Assembly: GCF_051020765.1 (NCBI RefSeq)
Contig: NC_134948.1
Span: 6,564,501-6,628,500 of the forward strand
Source of the DNA: Lasioglossum baleicum
Taxonomy: Eukaryota > Arthropoda > Insecta > Hymenoptera > Halictidae
Length of the DNA: 64,000 nucleotides
Reading direction: 5' to 3'
Shown here one piece after another: positions 1-12,545 of the stretch (positions within the stretch are counted from its first letter, which is position 1; each line of letters starts with the position of its first letter). The notes under the pieces were generated by a model that made no database searches, had not been told where the DNA came from, and worked only from the letters and a program-made list of their open reading frames with translations. The position numbers were made by a program, and so were the translations under genes.

Positions 1-3000
1 TAACTACGGAGATTGTCATAGTTTTGTAGGCTTTCACGCTTGGCGAACTGTGAAAGAAAGACCTTAGCTCACAGTTCAGAGCTTCTCACGATCAGGAAGG
101 CCATACTTTTATAATTATGCTATCAAGTGGTAAATAAATTTCTTGCCTCGTGTTTAAAAAAGATTGTTCTTCTACGTTTTTGTCGCAGAGACGTTTCCAT
201 CGCGGCAGACAACAAAGAGAATAGTTTGCGACAATGGAAGTTATGTAACTAACAAGAAAATGTCTCGAGTATCAGTTTTCTTAACAAAAAGGTTTAAAAA
301 AAGGAAAAGATTCTCAGCAAATTTTTGAAAAATTAATGTTCAACTCAGTGTTTGATATAAATGGTTTAAATCGATGATAATTATATATTGAAATTAAATA
401 TTAATTCTATTTCTAGAAAGAGATGCGATGGAAAAAATAAGGCAATACTTATATTATGTTAACATTAAGATACATTTAAAATTCATCATCTCATAAATTT
501 CATCCCGTGACTCATCTCGCCCACTTGCGGTGAGTCCCACACACCAAATGACACACACAAAATCGCTTTTTTATACTTGATCGCTTATCTGGATCCTTCG
601 TTACTAAGGAAAAATATGTTTTCTGTTTGCAGACTAAAAAATTCGCTTCGGCTATTTTTACAAGTTACGGATATTTTTCTTTTCCCATCTGTAAGCGATA
701 AAGTTGCACAAAAGTACGCTCCGAAGAAACTCTTCAAATTTTGCAGCATCGTCATAGAGTGAATTAAAAATAAGTCGCCAGAAATATGTGATAAATTGTA
801 AAACAAACGTTATGTAAAACAAAACAGATATTTATAAATGTTATATAACAGGTGGAACGTTCCGATAATTGTAAAACTGAATTTTCTTTAACTTGGTTTG
901 CCAAGTTCTATCGTTATAGAAATAACGGAAATCTAATAATTATCTGATTGGAGACTACATAAATTTAGAAATCTCAAAACGAAAACTACCTTCCTAAATA
1001 AAAAGGAGAAGGGTGAAGGTGTGCTCCAAACAAAGCCGAGAAACAAGCCCAAACACAAAACAAAATATTCACAAGAATTCCCAACAAATCTATCAATTCC
1101 CTACGACAACCCTAAGTTCCGAAATTCAACAAAGTATAACCTTGTTAATTCTATAGCAGTTTGAAAGGGGGGAGATAAAGGGTCCGGTCTCGGACTCCAA
1201 ATCCGAGGAAACTCGAGCCAGTCACGTAGCGGTGGAAGTTAATAAAGGACATAAAGGGGCCGTTGCGAACTACCGGCTCGTGAAAAACATTTAGGGGCCG
1301 CATTTAGGGCCCTGTCCCGCGGCACACCTGGTCACTGCTGAACGATTTGCAGGCCAGAAAGGCGAAAGAGAGCGAGAAAATTTCGCCGAGAGCACGTTTC
1401 ACAGGTACACGTTTCATCGTGCACGCTGCCGGGCAATTTACTTTTTCCAAAGCGGCTGCTAACCGTCTGGGACCTGTCAGGACCTGTCCCGGAACCTGCC
1501 AGCATTTGTACCTGCGCGACACTGTCCACAGAAAAATTACGCGTGTTATACCTCCCATCGTAAATTATGGTCGAAAAACGTGCCACGGACAGAAGCATGG
1601 TTATTTAACGCTGCAGCTTCTGGATTATCACTTCCGACCAAAATAACGAAATTTTGATAATACTTGAAAGGTTTTTAACATTTCTATATCGTTCGATTCA
1701 AAGTTCAGTTAATTTCCCCCCCCCCCTTTACTTGTGATTTTAGAAAATTATTCAATGCTTCTAAAAAATCGTTAAGCAAACCAAATTATATCAAATTTTG
1801 TTGGGTCTAACATTTTGAACATCTTTAAGATTTATATTAATTAATTTTTAGCATTTAGAATTTTTTCTATGTTCAAGGTCGCCTACGATATTTATCTTCG
1901 GCTGTCTAAATTAAAACATTATATTGCACGAAGGAGCATGGAGCAACGCATGTGTTGCTTTGAAACATATTAATGACAAAGTTATTAATAACTGGTCATT
2001 CAAGTTATTAATAACTTTACGCCCCTGCTAACGTCACATAATTTACTACAAAATCCACTTATGAAAGACTAAACGGTAACGACGAACGCTCTAATATTAG
2101 ACGCATTTCCGTTTATTTAAAAAAACATGTCAAAATCCCCGACCGTCCGAGTGCGCATCAACTGTTCAAATACCACCGACGCCAATTGGCGTCTTGGGTG
2201 CAGTAACCTCGGCGAGATGAATGTGAAGTGTAGAACACACTGTCGGTCGTATTTTTCAAAAAGTTCCACATATGTAATAAATAATTGTCTCAAAAATCTC
2301 ACGGGTCAATGATTCCGACATCTTCATGCACATATTCTGCATAATTTACCAAATATTATATTAGATGTAAAATTGCAACACAATCCCCCCCGTCAATTAA
2401 AAAAAAATTACTCGCGTTACAAGAATTTTCTAAATAATTCTTCACATTGTGAAGATTGTTGTCGTGTCGTTTTCAGCTGATTATCCCATGCATTCAGAGA
2501 GCACGGATCTCCACTTCGAAATGAAAATAATTGTCAGAAATTATTCCAACCATTCTGTACAACATTTTACGAAAAACCAAAGTTTCATAATGAATTTTCG
2601 CACTCCACGGCTACGTAGTAAATCACCGACTAACAGCGACAGCAGTGTTAAACCATAAAAAGTTTATATTACTTTTTCCCCGCATATTAGAGGCACGCGT
2701 GCCGGAAGAACAAAAAGAAGGTTAGAACAGTCGACTGTCGAGTAAATAGTCGGCAGTTATGCCCTTTCATAATAACCGCTCGCCGCACCGCAACCACCGC
2801 GTAAAACCCGGCCGTAATAAAAGAAAATATTTTCGAGCATTACACATCCAAACTTCGAACGTAATGGCAAGAATAATCCAAAACTAGTTACACGAACCCA
2901 ACAATAGCCCAGTTTGTATGAAAAGGTTAAAAAAAAAATTAGAAAACATTTTTCCAAATAAGAATTTCTACATTCCCCGACTCGTATCTAACGAAGAAAC

Positions 3001-3930
3001 TATGTCGTGCATCACCGGGGATCAAAATAATAAAATCGATTTGAAACGAACAAGTCGGTCAAGATAAAAAATACACAAAAAGTTGAAAATTTCCATTTCA
3101 AAAACGGAAATATTTCCCGCGCTCGTACAACGAAAACGTAAAAGTTCTTACAAAAATCAGTCCCAGACTCGCAGAGAACGGTAATCGACATATTCGCTCG
3201 TACATAAACACGCCGCGTCGATCACGCACACACGCTGCCACAACTTTGTAACAATTCTCATTCACTGTCCTTACAAAATCCCCGTAGCAACCAAATCAAC
3301 TGTCCTATCGAACACCACTGTTTTCTTCACTGAGCCCGTGTTTACAGAAACACGCTTCTCTAGCGAAACGTTCGCGCACGAACCACGTCCTCTAGATCGA
3401 CCTCGCCATCGTAGAAATAAAACGCAGGAATTGCACCATAGAAATAAGACCAAGAAAGTTCACTTGCGTCGAAGAATTCGCGGGTTCACGATCACTCGTT
3501 CCGAACGTCCAGAACCACAGAAAACGGAACAATAAACAAAACCACTGGATGACACAACAATTTTCGAACGCGACGAATTCGATGGTTGTCAGGAAGAAAA
3601 CGTCGCATATCACATTCTTTCACTTTCTAGATATTCTCTGAAGTTTTCATCACTAATGCTTCGACATAGTACATCGGTTAAATTGCATGATTTTTTCAGC
3701 CTCGAATCTATTTTCACGACTTCTCTTCTGGTAAAGACGTAAATTCTATACTATAAAGCTCAACCCAAATGTATAGATTATATGAAACCTTTCTGTATTT
3801 AACATTGTTAAGACTATAAATTAATATATTATCGAGTAAAGACTGGACATTCAAAGAAATTTTGTAATATTTTTCAGAGGAACGTTACCAAACAGTTGAA
3901 AGGAATACAGTAAATGGGTCGACTGGACAA
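1..3930. other. Upstream intergenic or distal 5' sequence, no gene seen
   Basis: This is AT-rich unique sequence with a somewhat GC-richer patch around 1.18-1.52 kb and a poly-C run near 1.72 kb. Short open frames occur on both strands but show no recognisable motifs, no conserved-looking domain and no supported splice sites, so I read them as chance. It could be intergenic DNA upstream of the promoter-like island at 3.93-4.85 kb, or the intron of an unseen upstream exon. Confidence 0.45.
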
Positions 3931-4848
3931 GGATTACTGCGTAAACTCAAATTTTTTGAAACTCCGACGTGCCGCGTTTTTCCTGGCTACCACAGAATTA
4001 GCGAAACGAATGGAACGGATGAACTGACTAGAACGAACGCGAACAAAGAAAGGCGACACGCACAGCGCGGCGACTCGCGATAGAATGCTGGGGGATCGGC
4101 GAGTAGGGTTCACTCGGAGGCGCGGTGGTGCGCGGTGGCAGTTGATTGGTTGTCGCGCGCCCCACTCGAGCGGCAGGGAGGTCGTTGAGCCAATGAGCGT
4201 TGGCGATGCCCCTCTGACTCGCTGGACCGCGTGTGCACCCACGCAGGGTGGCTCGTGGCTCGTGGCTCGTGGCTCGAAGCTCGCGGCAGTCACTCAGTCA
4301 GTCAGTCAGTCACTCGGTAGGCCCGCGGTGCGCTATGAGGTGGGATCTGTGAACGAGCCACGTTGTGTGTGTGCGTGTATGTTGTTTTTTATTATAATTT
4401 TGCACCACCATATCCTGCGCGGGCCTTTATCGCGTTATCTACCAGTGCGTGACACACAGCCGGTCTTTTGATATGCGTACCCGTGCGACCCGACCAGTCG
4501 AGCATCCACGCCGGTGCACACGGTCCACTATAAGCTAGGCCTCGGATCTCGAACCATAAGTCTCGCTATTCTTCGCACGCATGATAACCGTCAAACGTAA
4601 CCGCCCCCTCTCTCCCCCGTACTCGCGCGACCCTCAATCGTGACCGATATTGTTGTTTGTTGTCGTCATCGTCGTCGTCGTGGTGGTGGTGCGTCGACCG
4701 ATTTTGTTTTGTTTCTCGCGTCTCTACGAAACCGGTGTTTCGCGAGGGGAGTGTGTGCAAAGCGGTCAAGATCTCTCTCTCGCTCTTTCTCTTTACGCCA
4801 CCCGTCAAAGTGCGTGCTGCCAAGGTGACCGTGATACCGCGCAAGACA
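3931..4848 (+). promoter_or_regulatory. CpG-rich promoter and 5' UTR candidate of the rhomboid-family gene
   Basis: Base composition changes sharply here from AT-rich to CpG-rich, and this is the strongest such island in the first 22 kb. It contains an 8-base tandem repeat (GTGGCTCG, about 4250-4277) followed directly by overlapping copies of TCAGT at 4294-4310. TCAGT matches the arthropod initiator consensus, and no TATA box is evident nearby. Transcription would run to the right into the open frame that starts with ATG at 4849. The start site is inferred. A minus-strand open frame across 4566-5009 is a shadow of the GC-rich composition. Confidence 0.45.
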
Positions 4849-5009
4849 ATGTGCGTGACAGCCACGCCGCTCAGCGCGACCAAAATACTCAAGGATAGCG
4901 CGAGACACCCGGCAAGGACTAGCATCGCCAACAACGTACAGGTGCAAGGATTCACGCCGGCACAAAACAATGCCGGTGACACCGACAGACCACAGCACAC
5001 GTCGATCAT
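4849..5009 (+). CDS. Putative first coding exon of a rhomboid-family protease gene (partial CDS)
   Basis: The ATG at 4849 has A at position -3 (ACAATG), a favourable context, and opens about 53 codons beginning MCVTATPLSATKILKD. The segment is hydrophilic, rich in Ala, Thr, Asn and Gln, with no signal peptide or membrane helix. The frame would stop at a TAA at 5011, but that TAA overlaps a possible splice donor, CAT|GTAAAT, with the intron starting at 5010. The cut leaves two bases (AT) of a codon. The exon at 40328 opens with a single G before its own frame, so the junction restores ATG and the rhomboid frame continues. Another donor-like site (CAG|GTGCAA after 4941) gives the wrong phase. 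A cytosolic N-terminal extension before the first helix is normal for rhomboids of the secretory pathway. I do not recognise this N-terminus itself. The phase match is observed; the link to the 40 kb exon is inferred and intermediate exons could exist. Confidence 0.45.
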
Positions 5010-5109
5010 GTAAATATCACTTGTTCCGATTCATTTGTTAGTCTTCTTGAGCAACGTTGTAGGCGTTTTTCTTCGGTCGTTCGGGCAGTCTACGTGAAGT
5101 GTATATGTA

Positions 5110-5176
5110 TCAGATCGTTAAGTATGAAACTTGACAAATGAAACACGAATTTCAAACTCATTTGTCGACGACCAGA
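5110..5176. mobile_element. Mariner-like palindromic remnant
   Basis: It is preceded by TA and starts TCAGATCGTTAAGTATGAAA, which resembles mariner-type terminal repeats. The interior is shared with the palindrome at 51088-51206 (for example TTGACAAATGAAACACGAAT followed by TTTCAAACTC). The right end (GACCAGA, then TA) is degenerate, so this copy is older or partly rearranged. It encodes no transposase. The mariner assignment rests on terminal sequence resemblance only. Confidence 0.45.
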
Positions 5177-5279
5177 TACATGAGGACTCGTATTTGATTC
5201 CATAACAAACATCCTTATTTAATAATTAAACAGCGGATCTTTGGGCAAGATAAACATTTTTTACACGAATTGTACACGG

Positions 5280-5510
5280 AAGTGAGATAAACATTTATTT
5301 TCTTTCTTAATGGATTTGACTGTTAGCAGTCGAGGGGTCACTCAGAGTCACCACTACAAATTGCTGTATTCACAATATTGTTTACACACATTCAAATGTA
5401 TTGTACATAAAATAAAATTATATACAATGGAATTATTCTAGATCGGAAGAATTGTTTAATTTTCAAGTTAGAATAGCACCGATTGCAAAGGATTGATAGG
5501 TTGAAAATAA
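5280..5510 (+). repeat. Dispersed repeat, single copy of the family expanded at 60 kb
   Basis: This segment carries GGGTCACTCAGAGTCACCAC, an ATTGCTGTATTCACAATATT block with GTTTACA after it, then ACAATGGAATTATTCTAG and GATTGCAAAGGATT. The same blocks occur in the same order at 59938-60905. There the first part is tandemly repeated six times and the second part occurs once, after the array. Here each part occurs once. Confidence 0.6.
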
Positions 5511-7395
5511 TATAACGGTATTTTCAAAAATTCTTCTAAAGTTTTTACCATTTTAAGTTTCACCTACTCATTCTTGTCATAAATGCATAAAATTCGCTGT
5601 CTATTAATAATGCAAGAATAGAAAAGACAATTTTTCCTACGTTCTCACACCTTGTTAAAAAAAAAAATGATTGTGAAAAATGGTTCTCCTCAGCATCGAA
5701 ATAAAACACGCTCAGTACTCGGAACAGTGTAGAGAAACTTGCACATTTAGGATGACATTTACAGTCTTGGCAAACTTTGTTTCCAATTTGATCGACAATA
5801 AAGTTTTAATGTCTTTCTATCAGGCAAAGTTAATGTCCCCTTACTTTCTCTATTAGTTTTTGGTGATCCCGAACAATTGTAATTTTACACATCATCCACT
5901 ACATAGCTGTATTTATGTCACCTTGTGTTACATTTTATGGAAATGTCGCGTTACTTTAGTTTATTACGAACTACGTCTTCAGCGATTAGCTTATCTGAAA
6001 TGTTAGCTACGGCTGCACCTCTTTGACCTTGCTTGTGTTTTCTGTTTTTCATTCTTTTTTCTGCATATTGTAACACAAGTCGCACTCCCACTAAATAGAA
6101 AAGTGACACACGTCAAAAAATGGCAATTTTGAGGTTGTCATTGAAAAATATCATCATTGATCGCCATTGATTTTTCTCAAATGCTGCACTTTTGAATTGT
6201 GTCACTTTTCTTGCGGGGGCTTTGACGTTTCTTTATTTTTATTCAATATAAATGTGTTTTACGTTTGAGGTGGGGTTAAAAAAAATTGATGAACAATTAT
6301 ATTAAATATTTTGAAGTAAAAACTTGTAGTAAAACTAGCATAAAAGAATGAATTTGACTGTGTACTATAAAAGACATTATAATTTCACTGAATAAAATAA
6401 GATAAAAATTTATTTTACACACACACACATCTATCAAAATAAAATACAAATTTATTTTAGGCACTAAAATAGTTCTTAGAATAAAGAAAAAATTAAAGAT
6501 CACATTGCTGACTAATAAAAGAAAATCCTTGCATTTGTGGAAGTACATACTTAACTATTTACCGTCGCAACAATAACTGGAACCACTCTAACAACTTTAT
6601 TCAAATTAACACTAGAACTACCGAGCACTAAACGCAATTGTGGCATTGCCTTATAATGATAAAATTGCATTTGTTTAGACCTTGTACCAGTTTTGTTTAA
6701 ATATGTACTTCAATAGAGAAGTAGACTAAAAAAATTTCTTAGAAAAACATATTTATATAATTTTAATATTTCTAATAGAACAAATCAGTAGCAACTCATT
6801 GTGACTCATTCGGTAGTTCGAGTGTGAAAATGGCGGTCAACTTTGTACGGAGAAATTTGATCTGTCGACATGGAAAACAAAATCCTTATTTATCGGCCGA
6901 AGGAAATTTCGAAAATTTTCATCTCGTGTCTCGGGATCAGCGTGTGTCAGGACCATCGAAACCAGGTGTCGACGATGGAGCACGATTAATTGTATCAGCA
7001 TCGCGCGGGAGTTAATTTGCCGAAAAACGCGACGCAGAGGCTCTCGACATTACGAGTGCCGTGCTCCGCGGTCGCGTTAATTGCTCGAGTGTTTCACGGT
7101 AATTATTTTTTCAATAATTGCTTGTGCCGACGTCTCACGGTAGAGGTTTGATAGAACGTTTCGTCCGAATATGATCGGACGTGACACGCGTCGATGAACC
7201 TTGGAAACGAACTCTTTGAAAAGACACTGGCCAGTACTGGCCACCCGAAAAATCTTTGATTTGCTTCCGCACAAACATGTATTCTTTCCTCTTTTCATTG
7301 CGTTTTTTTACGATTTTTCGGGAAAATTCACAGGATTTGAGCCTCGATGCTAGAACTTAGGGAATCGTCTGGGAAAAATTAGGCGTAACTTTTTT
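5511..7395. other. Unique AT-rich intronic sequence
   Basis: No gene is seen. A 12-base perfect inverted repeat (AAAAGTGACACA at 6099-6110 against TGTGTCACTTTT at 6198-6209) bounds a 111 bp segment that may be a short mobile element. The rest is AT-rich with a GC-richer patch around 6.9-7.1 kb whose short open frame has no recognisable content. Confidence 0.4.
6099..6209. repeat. Short inverted-repeat element candidate
   Basis: Perfect 12-base termini face each other across about 87 bp. Outside them the flanks diverge, and no target-site duplication is clear. It could be a small non-autonomous DNA transposon or a chance palindrome. Confidence 0.3.
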
Positions 7396-7890
7396 ATTTT
7401 TGCATCAGAGGGGTTGATGCTTCGGGGGAGCAATGTTCCGGATTGTAGGAAGGGATGTGTGTGTGCAAAAAGCAATAATTTTACAGTTATCTTTGTTAAA
7501 AAATTAAAAAGTCGTGACTCAATTGGCTTCGAAGCTACAGATGACTTTCAGGAAATGTTCTAAAGATAACTAAGCAAAACTTGTTTATTTCTTGTTGAAA
7601 GGGGACAATAATTTAGTACAACAATCTTACACGTTCTAGGAAGAGATACGTGTGTGCAAAAAGCAGTAATTTTACTGTTATCTTTGTTAAAAAATTGAAA
7701 AGTCGTGACTCGATTAGTTTGGAAGCTAGAAGAGCTTCAGTTGGTGCCGAGGAAAGTTAACTGTAACTTTTTTACTTCTTGTTTGAAAGGAACAATATTT
7801 TAGAGAAATAATCTCAGACATTCTAGAAACAGATCTACGTCGACAAAAAATAACCTCGCTGTCATTTTTGTTACAAAAAAAAAATATAAA
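7395..7890 (+). repeat. Tandem repeat, ~194 bp unit, about 2.5 diverged copies
   Basis: The block GTGTGTGCAAAAAGCA, followed by TTTTAC.GTTATCTTTGTTA and AAAAGTCGTGACTC, occurs near 7457 and again near 7651. A third, more diverged copy runs to about 7890 (CGACAAAAAATAAC then a CTGTCATTTTTGTTA segment). The copies are visibly diverged, so the array is not recent. Confidence 0.65.
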
Positions 7891-9246
7891 AAATTCGTAA
7901 CAAGATATTGTAATGGACCATGGCTCGAAAAACAGTTTTTTTTACACGAGCAATAAAAAATTTGATAACAGTAACAGGCCCCAATGCATCTCTCTGTTGA
8001 GAAGCATCCGTAACAAAGGCTCCCATCGTGCTCTCTCTCTGATTTCCGATCGCTTTTCCCGTTTTATGGGGCTCGTCCCATTAGTTGCGTGTTATGCAAG
8101 CCTTTCTACGGTGAATAAACAGCGCCGAGGGCCCCTGGCGATGATGAATATTGTCTCGACGATTCCAGATGCACGGGAAAAATTGCATCATCGGCTGATC
8201 GGAGATCAAACTCGGCCATTATTCTGTTCTTTCTCTGTATCCGATTCGTGTTCTCCTTTGGTTCGTTCTTAATTTGCATCTCACCGTTTTGGTTATTGTC
8301 GAGCAACAGTGTCGCGGGGTTTTATGCAGATGCAACGACTGTGCATCGGATCCTAGAAATTGCATAAGCTGAGGCGATGGAATGAAAGGGTGAGGTGTTT
8401 CGAGGAGATTTTTTGCGCTCTATCTCGGGCAATTGTTGTCACAGCCGTGAGGATTTTATGTTTTGAATAACTTTATTTATGACCCTTTCCTGACACCTCT
8501 TTGTTTCATTTGTATGCCGAGATTGATTTCGCGTTTGGTAGTGAGCTTTTATTAGGATTTATTAATATTTTATTATTTTTGCACTGCGCAGACCTTTATG
8601 CGTTTATTATGGCTCTCACTTTGATAAATATGAGAATTGTTCGTATTGTCAGTTTCGCTGTAAATATTATTTTAGTGGAGACAAGTAAATCTTCCTTCAT
8701 TCTGATGTTTAACTGAACAAGAATTTAATTTATAAAATTCACCATTAGGAAATATATTATTGTAAAGAATTTTGTGTTTCTTTAAAGCAGAAAAATCGAT
8801 AGTGTTCGACAGTTTTCAAAGTTATTTAAATAAATTAGCGAGAGATATTCTCGTTGTTATTTTATGTGGCAAACACTGTCCCCAGAAAAACACGTCTGCC
8901 AGAGTGCACTTCATACTTACTATGTAATACTTCTTTTATGCGCTCACGTAAAGTCGTCATTTTCACGAATTTTTCAATAAAGTTTTTTAGAGGAGACATT
9001 TTATACATACTTTTAAAACATCGACTTTTTTAATCCGCGTATTTATAGATCCTCCTACGGCTTTCGGGACGTCCTTTTTAAAAGGATCACTCTGACATTT
9101 CAGTTTTTATATTAGAGGAGCGTTCCTTCTAGTTATGTTTTTTACTTTCTGACGTTTGCAGATGGTACAAAAAAATTCTACTGATATTTTATATCGCTAT
9201 ATTTGCACACAAATGCACTATTTTGGTTTGGCAACATTTATTAATA
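7891..9246. other. Unique intronic sequence
   Basis: No gene or strong repeat is seen. An open frame of 119 codons at 7913-8272 has unbiased composition and no motif, so I treat it as chance. Confidence 0.4.
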
Positions 9247-9248
9247 TA

Positions 9249-9366
9249 CAGTGTGTGTAAAAAGTATTCGTACACCCTTTAAAACAGAATAACTTTTTTA
9301 TAACTGTGCCAAACGACCTGATCTTTTATAATCAATTATAAACGTACGAATACTTTTTACACAGTG
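9249..9366. mobile_element. Tc1/mariner-type MITE, 118 bp
   Basis: The ends are inverted copies of GTGTAAAAAGTATTCGTAC (9249-9273 and 9344-9366), flanked on both sides by TA, the target duplication of the Tc1/mariner superfamily. There is no internal coding capacity. The interior is an AT-rich spacer of about 70 bp. Confidence 0.7.
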
Positions 9367-9368
9367 TA

Positions 9369-9993
9369 AACAATTTCTAGCTAAAATTATCGATCATCAT
9401 TTCTGAAAATATTCAATTTGTAAAATAAATTCAACAACATATTAAGTAGCACAAAGTGTTAACGACACTCGAATTCAGTAACAGAAATAATTTGCATAAA
9501 AAGCCACCAATTAGAATTTCTAAAAGTAGTACTCGATCCGCAACGAGGGGATCGACACACAAAGTGCAACAGAAATATTTTTTGCCGCAACGATCCAGTG
9601 TGTCCATTAGTGTCCCATTGATCCTTCGAGTATGGGGACTGCGCAGAGCTCAAGTGCGAGACAGAGAGGGCTCCTCGAGAACTTTATTTCATCCAATTGC
9701 ACATGTTGCAATAAACCTGTATTTGCAGTGTCATCGTCCGATAGCTGGACCAATTTGCCGGAGATTGTGCAGAACAAGATCGTGAACAATAGTTCCACGT
9801 ATTGTATTTCGTGAAATCGAACAAAATAAATTCCCCCCTAGCAGCTTTTCCTCGGTTCTGCCGACTGCGACCATAGGTCGGTTCTGAGAACATTATACCG
9901 AGAAATCGTGCTGAGATCATGAAGTACATCTCCATTCTAATCTTCGTCGGGTGGGAACATCCTCTTGAACGCCCATTTGCTCTAGAATATCAT
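9369..9993. other. Unique intronic sequence
   Basis: It contains overlapping short open frames on both strands at 9456-9935. None has recognisable domain content, and their mutual overlap suggests chance in a GC-richer patch. Confidence 0.4.
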
Positions 9994-9996
9994 TTA

Positions 9997-10308
9997 CAAG
10001 GGAAGGACCCAACTGTCCGACTTCGATTTTGATAATTTTTTGTGAGATGATGGTTTGTGAATCCCTAATTATGTATGCAAAATATTAGGCGTAGTTACTA
10101 AATAGTTTTAAAGATATAAACAATTAAAGTTTCATCCCTTCCATTAGCCGTGTAAGCAGGTTGCGCGAAAGTTCAATTGTTTATATTTTTAAAACTATTG
10201 AGTAACTACACCTAATATTTTGCATATACATATAATTAGGGATCCATATATCATCATCTCACAAAAAATTATCAAAATCGAAGTCGGACACTTTTGGTCC
10301 TTCCCTTG
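9997..10308. mobile_element. Foldback MITE with CAAGGGAA ends and TTA target duplication, 312 bp
   Basis: The left end is CAAGGGAAGGACC and the right end is its inverse, GGTCCTTCCCTTG. TTA flanks both sides (9994-9996 and 10309-10311). The inverted arms extend inward through GTCCGACTTCGATTTTGATA, CTCACAAAAAATTATC and TAACTACACCTAATATTTTG, so nearly the whole element folds back. The termini and TWA duplication match the larger element at 30320-30875. A 3-base TWA target duplication is known for PIF/Harbinger elements, but these ends are not ones I recognise for that superfamily. Confidence 0.7.
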
Positions 10309-10311
10309 TTA

Positions 10312-12486
10312 GAGGCTGACTTTGGGAATTCTTTTTTGCGGATTTGGTGAAGAATTTTGCGATGAAATTTTGCATGCTTATTTGCCGTCATGTGTGGAGC
10401 ATATAACATATAACTTTTTCGGGCTAAAATTCTTAATATTTTACGAGTTGTATCTTCTTGTTTGTCGCTTTTTTTTAGCTACAGAGTTTTCTTGTTTGTG
10501 CAGCTGACATAGTGTAAATTAAAATTAAAAACACAATTAGCACTTCATCAAAGCCTAACGGAATCTCGATCTTGATAATTACACTTTATTATAGAAATTA
10601 CTATGAAATCGGGAGGCTCTAATCACCGTATATAACAAACCCTTTAATTCCTTTGTAATTTACCATGAGAATTCTCTGGCCTTAGAGTCAACCAATCATA
10701 CGTGTACAGCTAACTGAGAAGATACGCTGGTTCCAAACCTAATAAACCGATCTGCTTGCATAGTTACAATAATATCAACAACCGCCGGCATTGTAATTAT
10801 TATTATCCGTGCAACTATTGAACATTGTAACGGGATTGGATAGTCCGGGTTGCTTTCGCACATTGCTGAAGTTAGTTTGCACATAATTCTCCTGGGCGAA
10901 ATGTTGTAATTTAAATGTGCACGATTTAAAATAATTAAAGAGGAAATTAAATGCCAGGAGGCCCCATGGATTCCAGCTGGAGCTTGTAAATTTTCTTTGT
11001 GCGAAAATTTAGCGGAAACGGCTGCGAAACAGTAATCACATTGTTGATTTTTATGATAATATAAATTGAAACATTTTTTAATTATTTACTTTAGCGAGTT
11101 TTAATAATAATCCGCGAATAAATAAATGCTTTCTTTCGAATTCTCATAATAATTATGATTATTGTTGTCATGATTTTATTTGTAAATTTAATTAGAGGTT
11201 GATTTTGAGAATATTCTTTCTTATGGTCGCGACTGTTTATTTTTTGATACAACGGGGAAAGGAAAAAGTGAAAAATATGTATGTCGGATTAACTTTATCA
11301 GGATTTAGCTCTCCGTTCTAATTATATTTCCCTCGCAAATAACTTTCAACTAGCGACAGACTGAAAACAATATTGCCAATTTAATATTTTCCTCTGACAC
11401 AGTGTGCTCGAGGATATCATTCATTTCGCCGCCATTTTGCAGTATTTCGACCAATTTCACAGTCGAACTGTGCACCTGAAATGTAATTATTTACACAGGA
11501 CATTATTATTCTAGTTTTTTGCTGAATATTTTATGTTTTCAGCGAAGAAATACGTGGACGATATTTTCAGATATTTGTAACACATAAAAATGTTTAAAAC
11601 ACGGAATGTAGCCCTTCTACCTTGAAATTAATGCAAAAAATTAGAAAATTAGGAGAGAATTTAAAGATTATTTCCTATAATTGATGTAGACAATTTTTAT
11701 TTTGCATAAAATTCAATCATTATTTTTAGATCTTCGTCAAAGAGAAAATATAATTGTCTAACACATTTCCATAATTTTGGTAGATTATTAAAATCGGAAA
11801 TGTACAGTATTTTACTCAAAAAGTGAAAATTAATTCCACACGTTTCATTTAAAAAAAATTCCTTTTTACAACTTTTGCAAGTCCGTTGGATATCATGTGT
11901 AGTTGAGGGTCCTCTATGAAAATGAGAATGCCGACATGGTTAGATTGTAGGTATTGTTTACGTTGGGACGCCGTAACTCAGCCAGCAGAGTGTTTTCGTT
12001 TCATTCGAGCCAAATGATTCGGACAAAAACATACACATCTATACATTGGAGTCTCTTTCGTGCCCTAGCGTACTCGACTTTATTTATTTTTCTTGGAACG
12101 ACGCACAGAGTGAAGACATTGTAAGAACTATATTGGAACCAGCGGTTTTTAGAATTTATTTCCACGTATTTCAACGAATTAACACGTCTCTGGACGAATA
12201 TTGCACACGCTCTGCAGTCTATTAATTTTGCATCATTTTTATAATGTAAATTCTTTAATTCTAATAAATTGAAGATAATCCGATTTGGGAATTTTTAAAA
12301 GTTAGTCCGTTTAATTGAAATTGATAAAATAAATCCTATTTCATTCTGTCAATCCATGAACAATTGTGATTGATTTAAACAAAGCGTGACTATAAAAAAT
12401 ATATTACACACAATCAAACAAAAATGGGTGCATGCAACGAGAATGATGAAAGGAGTAGAAAAATATTTGAAATTAATATGTACCGT
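10312..12486. other. Unique AT-rich intronic sequence
   Basis: No gene, array or inverted element is seen. There is a moderately GC-richer portion at about 11.9-12.2 kb. Confidence 0.4.
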
Positions 12487-12545
12487 GAACACGATATTAT
12501 TTTGATTCGATGGAAGTGATATTCCATCAGAGTGATATCGTGTTC
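12487..12545 (+). other. Near-perfect 59-base hairpin (possible small-RNA precursor)
   Basis: GAACACGATATTATTTTGA pairs with TCAGAGTGATATCGTGTTC, allowing four G-U pairs. After a five-base bulge on the 5' arm a further stem forms around a short loop (GTGATA region). Size and shape resemble an animal pre-miRNA, but neither arm matches a miRNA I know. It could equally be a tiny mobile-element remnant. Either strand folds, but the G-U pairs favour reading as drawn on the plus strand. Confidence 0.35.

Noticed and set aside
4566..5009. 147-codon minus-strand open frame opposite the proposed first exon
   Set aside because: It lies antisense over GC-rich, CpG-rich sequence, has a run of Asp and His codons from a simple GTC/CTC repeat, and shows no domain. 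It is a compositional shadow.
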